NCBI RefSeq assembly: GCF_002091635.1
Contig: NZ_BDAC01000034.1
Coordinates: forward strand, 1 to 48,679
Source: Pseudomonas indica NBRC 103045
GTDB lineage: Bacteria > Pseudomonadota > Gammaproteobacteria > Pseudomonadales > Pseudomonadaceae
Reading direction: 5' to 3'
DNA: 48,679 nt
Every line of letters begins with the position of its first letter. The stretch's first letter is position 1. Below the pieces are notes generated by a model. The model was not told where the DNA came from, ran no database searches, and saw only the letters and a list, made by a program, of their open reading frames with translations. Below are positions 1-7,517 of the stretch, piece after piece. Position numbers and translations under genes: made by a program.

Positions 1-2
1 CC

Positions 3-128
3 TCGCAACGGGTGAGTCTGCTGGAATGGCAAGGCAAGCTGTGGATACCGCTGGACAGCCTGCCATGGTTCGGAACTCGTCCGTTGCAAGACACCGGGAG
101 CGGGTTGTTGAGGCGCTGGTTGCGCTGA
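3..128 (+). CDS. 3' end of an unidentified gene (partial)
   Basis: An open frame enters from the left edge and stops at TGA 126-128, giving 41 C-terminal residues rich in Trp, Leu and Arg (ending LLRRWLR). I do not recognise the family. Codon choice is strongly G/C at third positions, as in the neighbouring genes, which supports a true coding end. It lies on the same strand as gbuA, 240 bases upstream. The LysR regulator that I recall next to gbuA in P. aeruginosa is not visible here. Confidence 0.5.
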   Translation, partial: SQRVSLLEWQGKLWIPLDSLPWFGTRPLQDTGSGLLRRWLR

Positions 129-130
129 AG

Positions 131-151
131 CGGACGAATGAGTTCGCCCCT
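131..151. repeat. REP-like palindrome, degenerate copy
   Basis: The sequence CGGACGAATGAGTTCGCCCC is a degenerate copy of the GGGCGAAT-NN-ATTCGCCC palindrome found at four other places in this window. It lies immediately after a stop codon. Confidence 0.5.
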
Positions 152-165
152 ATGCGTGGCGTTCC

Positions 166-190
166 GTAGCCCGGCTTGCGCCCGGGCTAC
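166..190. terminator. Strong hairpin after the partial gene
   Basis: GTAGCCCGG (166-174) and CCGGGCTAC (182-190) form a perfect 9-bp stem with a 7-base loop, about 40 bases past the stop at 128. There is no clear T-run, so it may be an intergenic repeat or a weak terminator. The rest of 191-368 shows no gene. Confidence 0.4.
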
Positions 191-368
191 GCTTACCCGT
201 TGAAAAACGTCACCGAGGGACGATCATCCTCACCCCTCACTTGATACCTCCCATTACTTCATAAATTCCTGAACTAAGTATTTGCCGCCAGCGATTTTTC
301 CGTTTCGCCGACTGACGAAGAATCCGGCCCAACGATTCCTACAACCACAAGAACCGTGAGGCCACCCC

Positions 369-1328
369 GTGGAGAAGACCTTCCACCAGCCCCTGGGCGG
401 CAATGAAATGCCCCGCTTCGGCGGCATCGCCACCATGATGCGCCTGCCGCACATCCAGACCCCCGAAGAAAAACGTGCCCTGGACGCCGCCTTCGTCGGC
501 GTGCCGCTGGACATCGGCACCTCGCTGCGCTCCGGCACGCGCTTCGGTCCCCGCGAGATCCGCGCCCAGTCGGTGATGATCCGCCCGTACAACATGGCCA
601 CCGGCGCCGCGCCCTTCGACTCGCTCAATGTGGCCGACATCGGCGACGTGGCGATTAATACCTTCAACATGGCCGAGGCAATCCGCATCATAGAGGCCGC
701 CTACGATGACATCCTCGAACACGGCATCCTGCCGCTGACCCTGGGTGGCGACCACACCATCACCCTGCCGATTCTCCGTGCGATCAAGAAGAAGCACGGC
801 AAGGTCGGGCTGGTCCACGTGGATGCCCACGCCGACGTCAACGATCACATGTTCGGCGAGAAGATCGCCCACGGCACCACCTTCCGCCGTGCCGTCGAGG
901 AAGGGCTACTGGATTGCGACCGCGTGGTGCAGATCGGTCTGCGTGCCCAGGGCTATACCGCCGAGGACTTCAACTGGAGCCGCAAGCAGGGTTTCCGCGT
1001 GGTGCAGGCCGAGGAGTGCTGGCACAAGTCGCTGGAACCGCTGATGGCCGAGGTGCGCGAAAAGGTCGGCGGCGGTCCGGTGTACCTGTCGTTCGATATC
1101 GATGGCATCGACCCGGCCTGGGCCCCCGGCACCGGCACCCCGGAAATCGGCGGCCTGACCACCATCCAGGCGATGGAGATCATCCGGGGCTGCCACGGCC
1201 TGGACCTGATCGGCTGCGACCTGGTGGAGGTTTCCCCGCCCTACGACACCACCGGCAACACCTCGTTGCTGGGAGCCAACCTGCTGTACGAAATGCTCTG
1301 CGTGCTGCCCGGGGTACAGCGCCGCTGA
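369..1328 (+). CDS. gbuA: 4-guanidinobutyrate amidinohydrolase (guanidinobutyrase)
   Basis: This is a 319-residue ureohydrolase of the arginase/agmatinase superfamily. It is expected to hydrolyse 4-guanidinobutyrate to GABA and urea in the arginine transaminase and agmatine-related routes. The manganese ligands are all present: GGDHT (His129), DAHAD (Asp152, His154, Asp156) and SFDIDGIDP (Asp243, Asp245). The N-terminus HQPLGGNEMPRFGG closely matches my memory of P. aeruginosa GbuA rather than agmatinase SpeB. The start is GTG at 369, with GAGG at 357-360 eight bases upstream. A YjiH-like membrane protein, a 2-ketoacid decarboxylase and a permease follow on the same strand, which fits guanidino-acid catabolism. 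A ureohydrolase with a related substrate (for example 3-guanidinopropionate) is the main alternative. Confidence 0.9.
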   Translation: MEKTFHQPLGGNEMPRFGGIATMMRLPHIQTPEEKRALDAAFVGVPLDIGTSLRSGTRFGPREIRAQSVMIRPYNMATGAAPFDSLNVADIGDVAINTFNMAEAIRIIEAAYDDILEHGILPLTLGGDHTITLPILRAIKKKHGKVGLVHVDAHADVNDHMFGEKIAHGTTFRRAVEEGLLDCDRVVQIGLRAQGYTAEDFNWSRKQGFRVVQAEECWHKSLEPLMAEVREKVGGGPVYLSFDIDGIDPAWAPGTGTPEIGGLTTIQAMEIIRGCHGLDLIGCDLVEVSPPYDTTGNTSLLGANLLYEMLCVLPGVQRR

Positions 1329-1410
1329 GGCGCGACCGGGCTTTTTATCCTGGCGGGTGCGCTCTCCGGCGCACCCGCAACGCTCAACAACAATAATCAG
1401 GGTGTTAACC

Positions 1411-2805
1411 ATGAACCGTGACGAACCCATGCTCCTGATGGACGACCAGCCACCGGCGGACGCTTCCTTCAACCTGCGCCAGTTGCTGATCTTCCTGATC
1501 CCGTCGCTGCTCGGCGTGCTGCTGTTCCTCACCCCCATCGTCTATGAGGAAAAGGTCACCATCGGCCTCGGCCTGCTCGCCGACGGCCTGAAGGCGGCCG
1601 TGGGTGCCTGGCTGCCGGCGATTGCCGTGGGCCTGCTGGTGTTTTCGTCGGTACTCGGCCTGGTCGGCAGCCTGGCCAAGCCGCGCTGGATCACCGAGCG
1701 CCGCGCACTGAACGAGCTGTTCAACCTGCACCCGTTCTGGCTCGCCCTGCGGGTGATCGGCGCGGTGTTCGCCGCGATGACCTTCTGGGAATTCGGCCCG
1801 GCCTGGGTTTGGAACGCCAACACCGGCGGCGTGGTGCTGAAGGACCTGGCACCGGTGCTGATCACCTTCTTCCTGGTTGCCGGCCTGGTCCTGCCGCTGC
1901 TCACCGACTACGGTCTGATGGAGTTCTGCGGCACCCTGGTGCGCAATGTGTTCCGCAAGATCTTCGGTCTGCCCGGTCGCTCGGCCATCGATGCCATCGC
2001 CTCCTGGCTCGGCTCGGGCACCGTCGGCGTGCTCATCACTGCGCAGCAGTACCAGAAGGGCTTCTACAGCGCCCGCGAGGCGGCGGTGATCGCCACCAAC
2101 TTTTCCATCGCCTCGATCGCCTTCAGCCTGCTGATCACCAGCTTCATGAAGCTGGACCACCTGTTCGTGCCCTTCTACCTCACCGTGGTGGTCGCCGGCC
2201 TCGCCGCCGCCATCATCACGCCGCGCATCCCGCCGCTGTCGTGGAAGAAGGATGAGTACATGCCGGGCGTCGGCAAACAGATCAAGGAGGATGTCCCCAG
2301 CGACACCTCGCTGCTGCGCTGGGGTCTGGTGCAAGCGGTCAAGCGCGCCAACAGCAATCCCTCGCCCGTGGAGATGGTGCGGATCGGCGTGCACAACGTG
2401 GTGGACATCTGGCTCGGCCTGCTGCCGCTGGTGATGGCCATCGGCACGGTTTCCCTGGCCATCGCCGAGTACACCCCGGTGTTCACCTGGTTGTCCTACC
2501 CCTTCGTGCCGCTGCTGGAAGCGCTGCAACTGCCGGACGCCGCCAAGGCCGCGCCGGCGATGCTGGTGGGCTTCGCCGACATGTTCCTGCCGGCCGTGCT
2601 GGGCAAGGGCATCGAGAGCGAGCTGACCCGCTTCGTGGTGGCCTGCGTGTCGCTGACCCAGTTGATCTATATGTCCGAGGTGGGCGTGCTGATCCTCAAG
2701 GCCAAGCTGCCGCTGAACCTGCTGGAGCTGTTCGTGATCTTCATCATCCGTACGCTGATCACCCTGCCGATCATCGCGCTGATGGCGCACTGGATCGTGG
2801 GTTGA
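1411..2805 (+). CDS. YjiH-family inner-membrane protein (nucleoside-recognition domain)
   Basis: This 464-residue polytopic protein has about ten hydrophobic segments and carries the Gate/nucleoside-recognition type domain of YjiH-like proteins. A polar N-terminal tail of about 25 residues precedes the first membrane segment (LLIFLIPSLLGVLLFL). The ATG at 1411 follows AGGGTG. An in-frame GTG at 1357 exists but would overlap the region just after gbuA and has no better ribosome site. The position between gbuA and the decarboxylase suggests transport or membrane sensing linked to guanidino acids, but no substrate can be read from the sequence. A homologue sits beside gbuA in P. aeruginosa as I recall. 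Confidence 0.75.
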   Translation: MNRDEPMLLMDDQPPADASFNLRQLLIFLIPSLLGVLLFLTPIVYEEKVTIGLGLLADGLKAAVGAWLPAIAVGLLVFSSVLGLVGSLAKPRWITERRALNELFNLHPFWLALRVIGAVFAAMTFWEFGPAWVWNANTGGVVLKDLAPVLITFFLVAGLVLPLLTDYGLMEFCGTLVRNVFRKIFGLPGRSAIDAIASWLGSGTVGVLITAQQYQKGFYSAREAAVIATNFSIASIAFSLLITSFMKLDHLFVPFYLTVVVAGLAAAIITPRIPPLSWKKDEYMPGVGKQIKEDVPSDTSLLRWGLVQAVKRANSNPSPVEMVRIGVHNVVDIWLGLLPLVMAIGTVSLAIAEYTPVFTWLSYPFVPLLEALQLPDAAKAAPAMLVGFADMFLPAVLGKGIESELTRFVVACVSLTQLIYMSEVGVLILKAKLPLNLLELFVIFIIRTLITLPIIALMAHWIVG

Positions 2806-2821
2806 GAGACGCGACCGGGAC

Positions 2822-2839
2822 GGGCGAATGAATTCGCCC
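2822..2839. repeat. REP-like palindrome
   Basis: GGGCGAATGAATTCGCCC is an 8-bp inverted repeat with a 2-base centre, located 17 bases after the YjiH-like stop codon. The same core occurs at 4604-4621, 9330-9347 and 9368-9385. Confidence 0.75.
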
Positions 2840-2892
2840 TTACGGAAAGGGGCTGGCCTGTACCCGGCCCCGCCTTTTGAGGATTTCGAACC

Positions 2893-4494
2893 ATGACCAC
2901 CTGCGGCGAGTTTCTCGTCAAGCAACTGGAAGCCTGGGGCGTGGATACCGTCTTCGGCATTCCCGGCGTGCACACGGTCGAGCTGTACCGTGGCCTGCCC
3001 CACAGCGGTATCCGTCACATCACCCCACGCCACGAGCAGGGCGCCGGTTTCATGGCCGACGGCTATGCCCGTGCCAGCGGCAAGCCCGGGGTGTGCTTCA
3101 TCATCACCGGACCGGGGATGACCAACATCCTCACCGCCATGGCCCAAGCCTACGCGGATTCCATTCCCATGCTGGTGATTTCCAGCGTCAACGAACGCGA
3201 CCGCCTCGGCCTGGGCAAGGGCTACCTGCACGAACTGCCGGACCAGCGCGGCCTGACCGCCGGCGTCACCGCCTTCAGCTACACGCTGATGAGCGTCGAG
3301 GAACTGCCGGCGGTGCTGGCCCGCGCCTTCGCTGTGTTCGAGGGCGAACGACCGCGCCCGGTGCACATCGAGTTGCCGCTGGACATCATCACCGCCCCCG
3401 CCGATCACCTGCACGTGCAAGCCAAGCCACGCACCAGCCGCTCGGCCCCACCGGCCGCCCTGCTGCGCGAAGCGGCGGACAAGCTGCGCCGGGCCGAACG
3501 GCCGCTCCTGCTGCTCGGTGGCGGCTGCATCGAGGCCCAGGCCGAGGCGCGTGTCCTGGCCGCCGCGCTGGACGCACCGACGGCGCTGACCATCAACGCC
3601 AAGGGCCTGCTGCCTCCGGGCCACCCCTTGCTGCTCGGCAGCAACCAGTCGCTGGTGCCGGTACGCCAATTGGCGCTGGAGGCCGACGTGGTGCTGGCCA
3701 TCGGCACCGAGCTGAGCGAAACCGACTACGACGTGGTGTTCGACGGCAACTTCAAACTGGCTGGCGAGTTGATCCGCATCGATATCGACGCCCGGCAGTT
3801 GCAACGCAACTTCACGCCGACCCTGGCGATCCAGAGCGACGCCCGCGAGGCCATGCGCCTATTGCTGGAAGAGCTGCCGACACGCGCGGTGGACCCACAG
3901 AGCCCCGGCGCCCGGCGCACTGCGGCGGTACAGGCACAACTGGCCGAGGACTTCGCCGGCTGGGCGCATTACCGCACGCTGTTCGCCACCGTGCTGGACG
4001 CCTTGCCGGCCGCCCGCTTCGTCGGCGATTCCACCCAGACCGTGTACAGCGGCAACCATCTGGTGGAGCTGGACGGCGCGCGTCGCTGGTTCAACAGCTC
4101 CACCGGCTACGGCACCCTCGGCTACGGCCTGCCGGCGGCCATCGGTGCCCGACTGGCCGAGCCGGACCGTCCGGTGGTGTGCCTGATCGGCGACGGCGGC
4201 ATCCAGTTCAGCCTGCCCGAGCTGGCCAGCGCCGTGGAGGCGCAGGTGCCGGTGATCGTGTTGCTGTGGAACAACCAGGGCTATGGCGAGATCAAGCGCT
4301 ACATGCAGCGCCGCGACATCACCCCGCTGGGCGTGGACATCTTCACCCCCGACTTCCTCGCCATTGCCCGCGGCTTCGGCTGCGCGGCGGAGCGCGCCCG
4401 GGACCACGCCCACCTGGCCGATCTGCTGCGCAGCGCACCTCTGGATCGCCCGTTGCTCATCGAGATATTGGAGGCGCCGCCGTTTCACCCCTGA
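2893..4494 (+). CDS. ThDP-dependent 2-ketoacid decarboxylase, 5-guanidino-2-oxopentanoate decarboxylase-like
   Basis: The 533-residue protein has the three-domain acetolactate synthase/pyruvate decarboxylase fold. The N-terminal PYR domain carries the conserved Glu in PRHEQGAGFMADGYAR, a central domain follows, and the C-terminal PP domain has the ThDP motif GDGG...WNNQGYGEIK. Relatives such as AruI decarboxylate 2-ketoarginine to 4-guanidinobutyraldehyde, one oxidation step before the GbuA substrate. Together with gbuA upstream, this gives a coherent 2-ketoarginine to GABA branch. No aldehyde dehydrogenase lies in the window. The ATG at 2893 has GAGGA nine bases upstream. Acetolactate synthase is unlikely, since there is no small subunit gene. 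A benzoylformate-type or other 2-ketoacid decarboxylase remains possible. Confidence 0.8.
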   Translation: MTTCGEFLVKQLEAWGVDTVFGIPGVHTVELYRGLPHSGIRHITPRHEQGAGFMADGYARASGKPGVCFIITGPGMTNILTAMAQAYADSIPMLVISSVNERDRLGLGKGYLHELPDQRGLTAGVTAFSYTLMSVEELPAVLARAFAVFEGERPRPVHIELPLDIITAPADHLHVQAKPRTSRSAPPAALLREAADKLRRAERPLLLLGGGCIEAQAEARVLAAALDAPTALTINAKGLLPPGHPLLLGSNQSLVPVRQLALEADVVLAIGTELSETDYDVVFDGNFKLAGELIRIDIDARQLQRNFTPTLAIQSDAREAMRLLLEELPTRAVDPQSPGARRTAAVQAQLAEDFAGWAHYRTLFATVLDALPAARFVGDSTQTVYSGNHLVELDGARRWFNSSTGYGTLGYGLPAAIGARLAEPDRPVVCLIGDGGIQFSLPELASAVEAQVPVIVLLWNNQGYGEIKRYMQRRDITPLGVDIFTPDFLAIARGFGCAAERARDHAHLADLLRSAPLDRPLLIEILEAPPFHP

Positions 4495-4507
4495 GGCCCG
4501 ATAACCC

Positions 4508-4577
4508 GTAGGAGCCAGCTCTGCTGGCGATTGCTCGACCCGAGTGACGCCGGATCGCGAGCAGAGCCCGCTCCTAC
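4508..4577. repeat. Extragenic palindromic element (GTAGGAGC...GCTCCTAC)
   Basis: GTAGGAGC at 4508-4515 and GCTCCTAC at 4570-4577 bound an imperfect inverted repeat with internal CAGCTCTGCTGGCGA / TCGCGAGCAGAGCC arms. This resembles the REP elements scattered through Pseudomonas genomes. It sits just after the decarboxylase gene and may also help end its transcript. Confidence 0.6.
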
Positions 4578-4603
4578 AAGCAGGGTCGCAATTCAAATCG
4601 TAG

Positions 4604-4621
4604 GGGCGAATTCATTCGCCC
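4604..4621. repeat. REP-like palindrome
   Basis: GGGCGAATTCATTCGCCC, preceded by GTAG, is a perfect 8-bp inverted repeat lying 27 bases after the larger palindromic element at 4508-4577. The two occupy most of the gap between the decarboxylase and permease genes. Confidence 0.75.
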
Positions 4622-4721
4622 AAGGCGCCGAACGGCGCCCATAGAACAACAACACCGAAACGCTTCACCTGACTGCCACGTTCCAACCAAGACCAATAAA
4701 GCCAATACGGGGAGTCGTCAC

Positions 4722-6062
4722 ATGTTCGAGCAGATCACCCAACACTTCGGCCGGGACGGCCTGGAACCCACCGCCAGCGATCACCGCAGCCTCGGCCTGG
4801 GCGGCACCACCGCGCTCTGGCTGGGCGCCAACGTGGTGGTGACCACCATCCTCACCGGCATGCTGCTGGTACCCGACCTGCCCTTCCTGCAGGCCATGCT
4901 CATTGTCCTGGTCGGCTCCGGGCTCGGCATCCTGCCGCTGGTGCTGGTCGGATTGATGGGTCAACGCAGTGGCCTCACCACCATGGTGCTGGCGCGGGGC
5001 AGCTACGGCATCCACGGCGCCAAGCTGCCGTCCCTGGTCAACCTGCTGACGCTGCTGGCCTGGAGCTGGATCCAGGCACTGCTGGCCGGGATGAGCCTGA
5101 ACTACGCGTTGGAAGCCACCACCGGTTATTCCAACCTGCCGTTGTTCACTGTGCTCTGCGAAACCCTGGTGGTGCTCATCGCCCTGCGCGGGCACCTGGG
5201 CATCGAGCGGGTCGAACGCTGGGCCGCCATCGGCATGCTGCTGCTCGCCGCGGCGGTGTTCTATGCCATGGGCCGTAACTTCCAGTTCGGCGAACTGCTG
5301 AGCATGCCGGTGCAGCCGCGTAACGAGATCAGCCCCGGCATTGCCTTCGACATCGTGATCGCCACCGCCTTCTCCTGGATTCCCCTGGCCGCCGACTACA
5401 ACCGCAACTGCCGCAGCCAGGGCGTGGCGGCGGTGGGCACCTGGGTCGGCTACGTCGCCGCCACGCTGCTGGCCATGGGGCTGGGCGCTACGGTGTCCGG
5501 CTTCAGCGTGCTCACCGGCATGGAACAGACCTACGACCCGGCCGTGCTGCTGGCCGGGTTCGGTTTCGGCCTGCCGGCGGCCATCGTGGTGTTCCTCTCG
5601 GTGATGACCACCAACGTGATGTGCGTGTATTCGGCCACCCTCTCCTACCTGAACATGCGCCCGCAGACGCGCTTCTGGAAGCCGGCATTGACCATCGGCG
5701 TGCTGTCCATCCTGGGCTCGCAGATTCCCGGCATCCTGGATAACTTCCAGAACTTCCTGCTGGTGATCGGCAGTGTGTTCATCCCGGCTTTCGCCGTGCT
5801 GATCGCCGACTACTTCGTGATCCACCGCGGGCAATACGCGGTGAGCGAGCTGCTCGACGAACGCGGCGGCCGCTACCGCTACCTGAACGGCATCAATCCG
5901 GCCGCCTTCGCGGCCTACGGACTGGGCGCCGTGCTGGCCTACTACTGGGGCTGGGTCTCGCCGCTGGCCTACGGGGCCTCGCTGCCGGTGTTCCTGCTCA
6001 CCGCCGCCAGCTACCTGGTGTTGCGCCGCTGGGTGCTGGTACCGAGGGCGCAAGTGGCCTGA
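4722..6062 (+). CDS. NCS1-family permease (cytosine permease/CodB-like)
   Basis: The 446-residue protein has about twelve hydrophobic segments and the NCS1 N-terminal pattern LGLGGTTALWLGANVVVTTILTG. NCS1 carriers import nucleobases, hydantoins, allantoin or related nitrogen compounds with Na+ or H+. The ATG at 4722 is preceded by GGGGAG seven bases upstream. Lying in line with gbuA and the decarboxylase, it may import a guanidino compound or related nitrogen source, but that is inference from position. A 228-base gap with two palindromic repeats separates it from the decarboxylase, so it may have its own promoter. Confidence 0.8.
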   Translation: MFEQITQHFGRDGLEPTASDHRSLGLGGTTALWLGANVVVTTILTGMLLVPDLPFLQAMLIVLVGSGLGILPLVLVGLMGQRSGLTTMVLARGSYGIHGAKLPSLVNLLTLLAWSWIQALLAGMSLNYALEATTGYSNLPLFTVLCETLVVLIALRGHLGIERVERWAAIGMLLLAAAVFYAMGRNFQFGELLSMPVQPRNEISPGIAFDIVIATAFSWIPLAADYNRNCRSQGVAAVGTWVGYVAATLLAMGLGATVSGFSVLTGMEQTYDPAVLLAGFGFGLPAAIVVFLSVMTTNVMCVYSATLSYLNMRPQTRFWKPALTIGVLSILGSQIPGILDNFQNFLLVIGSVFIPAFAVLIADYFVIHRGQYAVSELLDERGGRYRYLNGINPAAFAAYGLGAVLAYYWGWVSPLAYGASLPVFLLTAASYLVLRRWVLVPRAQVA

Positions 6063-6075
6063 CGGCTGGAGAGAT

Positions 6076-6104
6076 GCTGCCCGCGACGCATGTGCGTGGG
6101 CAGC
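6076..6104. terminator. Hairpin after the permease gene
   Basis: GCTGCCC (6076-6082) pairs with GGGCAGC (6098-6104), 13 bases beyond the permease stop. No T-run follows, so terminator function is uncertain. A downstream CGCTCCTAC suggests it may be part of a palindromic repeat. Confidence 0.35.
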
Positions 6105-6144
6105 GCCGCTCCTACAATGAGCCGACAGTCCACGAGGGAACGCC

Positions 6145-6873
6145 ATGAAGATCGTCAGCCGCGACCTCTGGTTCGAGGTGGAACACCGTTACGACGGCAT
6201 CAGCCTGATCCACGAGCCCTACATCCGCCCGTTCTACCGCTGCAACCTGTGGCACGTGCAGGGCCGCGACCGCGATGTGCTGATCGACTCCGGTTCCGGG
6301 CTGGTCAGCCTGCGCGAGCAGTTACCCTGGCTAACCGAACGCCCACTGCTGGCAGTGGCCAGCCATACGCACTTCGATCACATCGCCGGGCACCATGAGT
6401 TTCCCGAGCGCCTAGTGCACCCGGCGGAGGCGGACATCCTCGCCGCCCCGACCCGGTCCAACACCCTGGCCGATCCCTATGTCGATGACGAGATGTTCGA
6501 AGCCCACCCGGACTGCCCGTTGTGCTATGCGGAATATCAGGTGAAGGCGGCGCCGGCGACGCGGCTGATCGACGAGGGCGACGTGCTCGACCTGGGCGAC
6601 CGGGTATTGCAGGTGCTGCATACCCCCGGCCATTCGCCGGGCGGCATCAGCCTGTGGGAAGAGAAGACGCAAACGCTGTTCTCGGGCGATATCGTCTATG
6701 ACGGTCCGCTGATAGACGACGCCTACCATTCGAACCGGAACGACTACGCCAACAGCCTGCTCCGGCTGCGTCAGCTACCGGTGCGCACCGTGCATGGCGG
6801 GCATTTCCCGAGCTTTTCCGGCGAGCGCCTGCACCAGTTGATCGACGACTGGCTGCGCAGCCACAAGCCTTAA
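6145..6873 (+). CDS. MBL-fold metallohydrolase
   Basis: This 242-residue protein carries the metallo-beta-lactamase signature SHTHFDHIAGHHEF, the later HTPGHSPGG histidine, the FSGDIVYDG aspartate and a C-terminal HGGH. All the metal ligands of a dinuclear MBL hydrolase are therefore present. The family includes glyoxalase II-like and other hydrolases, and I cannot assign a substrate. The ATG at 6145 follows GAGGGAACGCC. It shares the gbuA cluster's strand, but a hairpin separates it from the permease. Its stop codon overlaps by 3-4 bases the end of the small convergent gene at 6870. Confidence 0.8.
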   Translation: MKIVSRDLWFEVEHRYDGISLIHEPYIRPFYRCNLWHVQGRDRDVLIDSGSGLVSLREQLPWLTERPLLAVASHTHFDHIAGHHEFPERLVHPAEADILAAPTRSNTLADPYVDDEMFEAHPDCPLCYAEYQVKAAPATRLIDEGDVLDLGDRVLQVLHTPGHSPGGISLWEEKTQTLFSGDIVYDGPLIDDAYHSNRNDYANSLLRLRQLPVRTVHGGHFPSFSGERLHQLIDDWLRSHKP

Positions 6874-6983
6874 CGCCGTTGCCGGGGCTGCGCCTCCTGG
6901 CGGACTTCGATCGGACGCGGCGGCTCGACCAGCCCAAGGGCGACGCTCAGATTCCAGACCCAACGTTCAAACCATGCTTTCAT
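6870..6983 (-). CDS. 37-residue conserved small protein, resembling the PA1414 (SicX sRNA) locus
   Basis: The frame from ATG 6983 to TAA 6870 encodes 37 residues: a tryptophan-rich amphipathic N-terminus (starting MKAWFERWVW), then a Pro/Glu/Arg-rich tail ending RQRR. GAGGAG lies eight bases before the ATG. From memory, the sequence and the position next to the MBL gene match P. aeruginosa PA1414. That locus gives rise to SicX, an oxygen-regulated (Anr-dependent) small RNA. Whether peptide, RNA or both matter here cannot be read from the sequence. The leader (6984-7050) contains the self-complementary AGGGCCCT. I saw only a weak Anr-like site (ATGACGCAAGGCAA, minus strand, 7057-7070). Confidence 0.65.
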   Translation of the reverse strand: MKAWFERWVWNLSVALGLVEPPRPIEVRQEAQPRQRR

Positions 6984-7114
6984 CGACTGCACTCCTCTGA
7001 TGAGCTGGGGACGAGGGCCCTGCCCTCTCTTCACAGCCTAGATGCTGCCTGCCGTTTTGCCTTGCGTCATGGCGATTTGCCTGACGAACGACAGTTCAGT
7101 CGACCCCACCAGGA

Positions 7115-7375
7115 CTAGGGCTGAACCTTGGCCTCATGCGGATCGCGGCCGGCGACGAAACCGACCTCGCGACCCGAGCGGGCCGGCTGGTACGCGCGGC
7201 TGACAGCGGATGGCATCGGCGAGGCCTTGCCGGCAAAACCGGCGTCACGCTTGATCGACGCGAAGGGACTTGCCGTGAGCGGCACGGCGCCGTGGGCGAA
7301 ACCGGCGAGCACGATGCACAGGAACAACCCGGCGAACACCACCAACACCGTTCCGAGAGGGTTTTGCTGATCCAT
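7115..7375 (-). CDS. Small single-pass membrane protein, hypothetical
   Basis: The predicted protein has 86 residues. A short polar N-terminus (MDQQNPLG) is followed by one strong membrane segment at about residues 9-28 (TVLVVFAGLFLCIVLAG), then a basic soluble tail containing ASIKRDAGFAG and RAYQPARSGREVGFVAGRDP. AAGGA lies eight bases before the ATG at 7375. It is downstream of and co-directional with the NCS1 permease gene and could be cotranscribed with it. I do not recognise the family. Confidence 0.6.
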   Translation of the reverse strand: MDQQNPLGTVLVVFAGLFLCIVLAGFAHGAVPLTASPFASIKRDAGFAGKASPMPSAVSRAYQPARSGREVGFVAGRDPHEAKVQP

Positions 7376-7517
7376 GGGAGCGATCCTTATCGACAGGCAG
7401 CCAATACAGGATCGACGGCCCCGCTCGCGGATAGTTCTAACGGAGCGGAGGGGAAAATGCGCGGCGGGCCTTCCCAAGGGAAAACCCGCCTCCGGCACAA
7501 CGAAAGATAGGCTCGCC

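Noticed and set aside
1405-3804. Long minus-strand frame (799 codons) opposite the YjiH-like and decarboxylase genes
   Set aside because: Spans two well-supported plus-strand genes and an intergenic REP, and the translation is Gln/His/Asp-rich without any domain.
7057-7070. Anr/Fnr box for the PA1414-like gene
   Set aside because: ATGACGCAAGGCAA departs from TTGAT-N4-ATCAA at too many positions to call as a site by eye.
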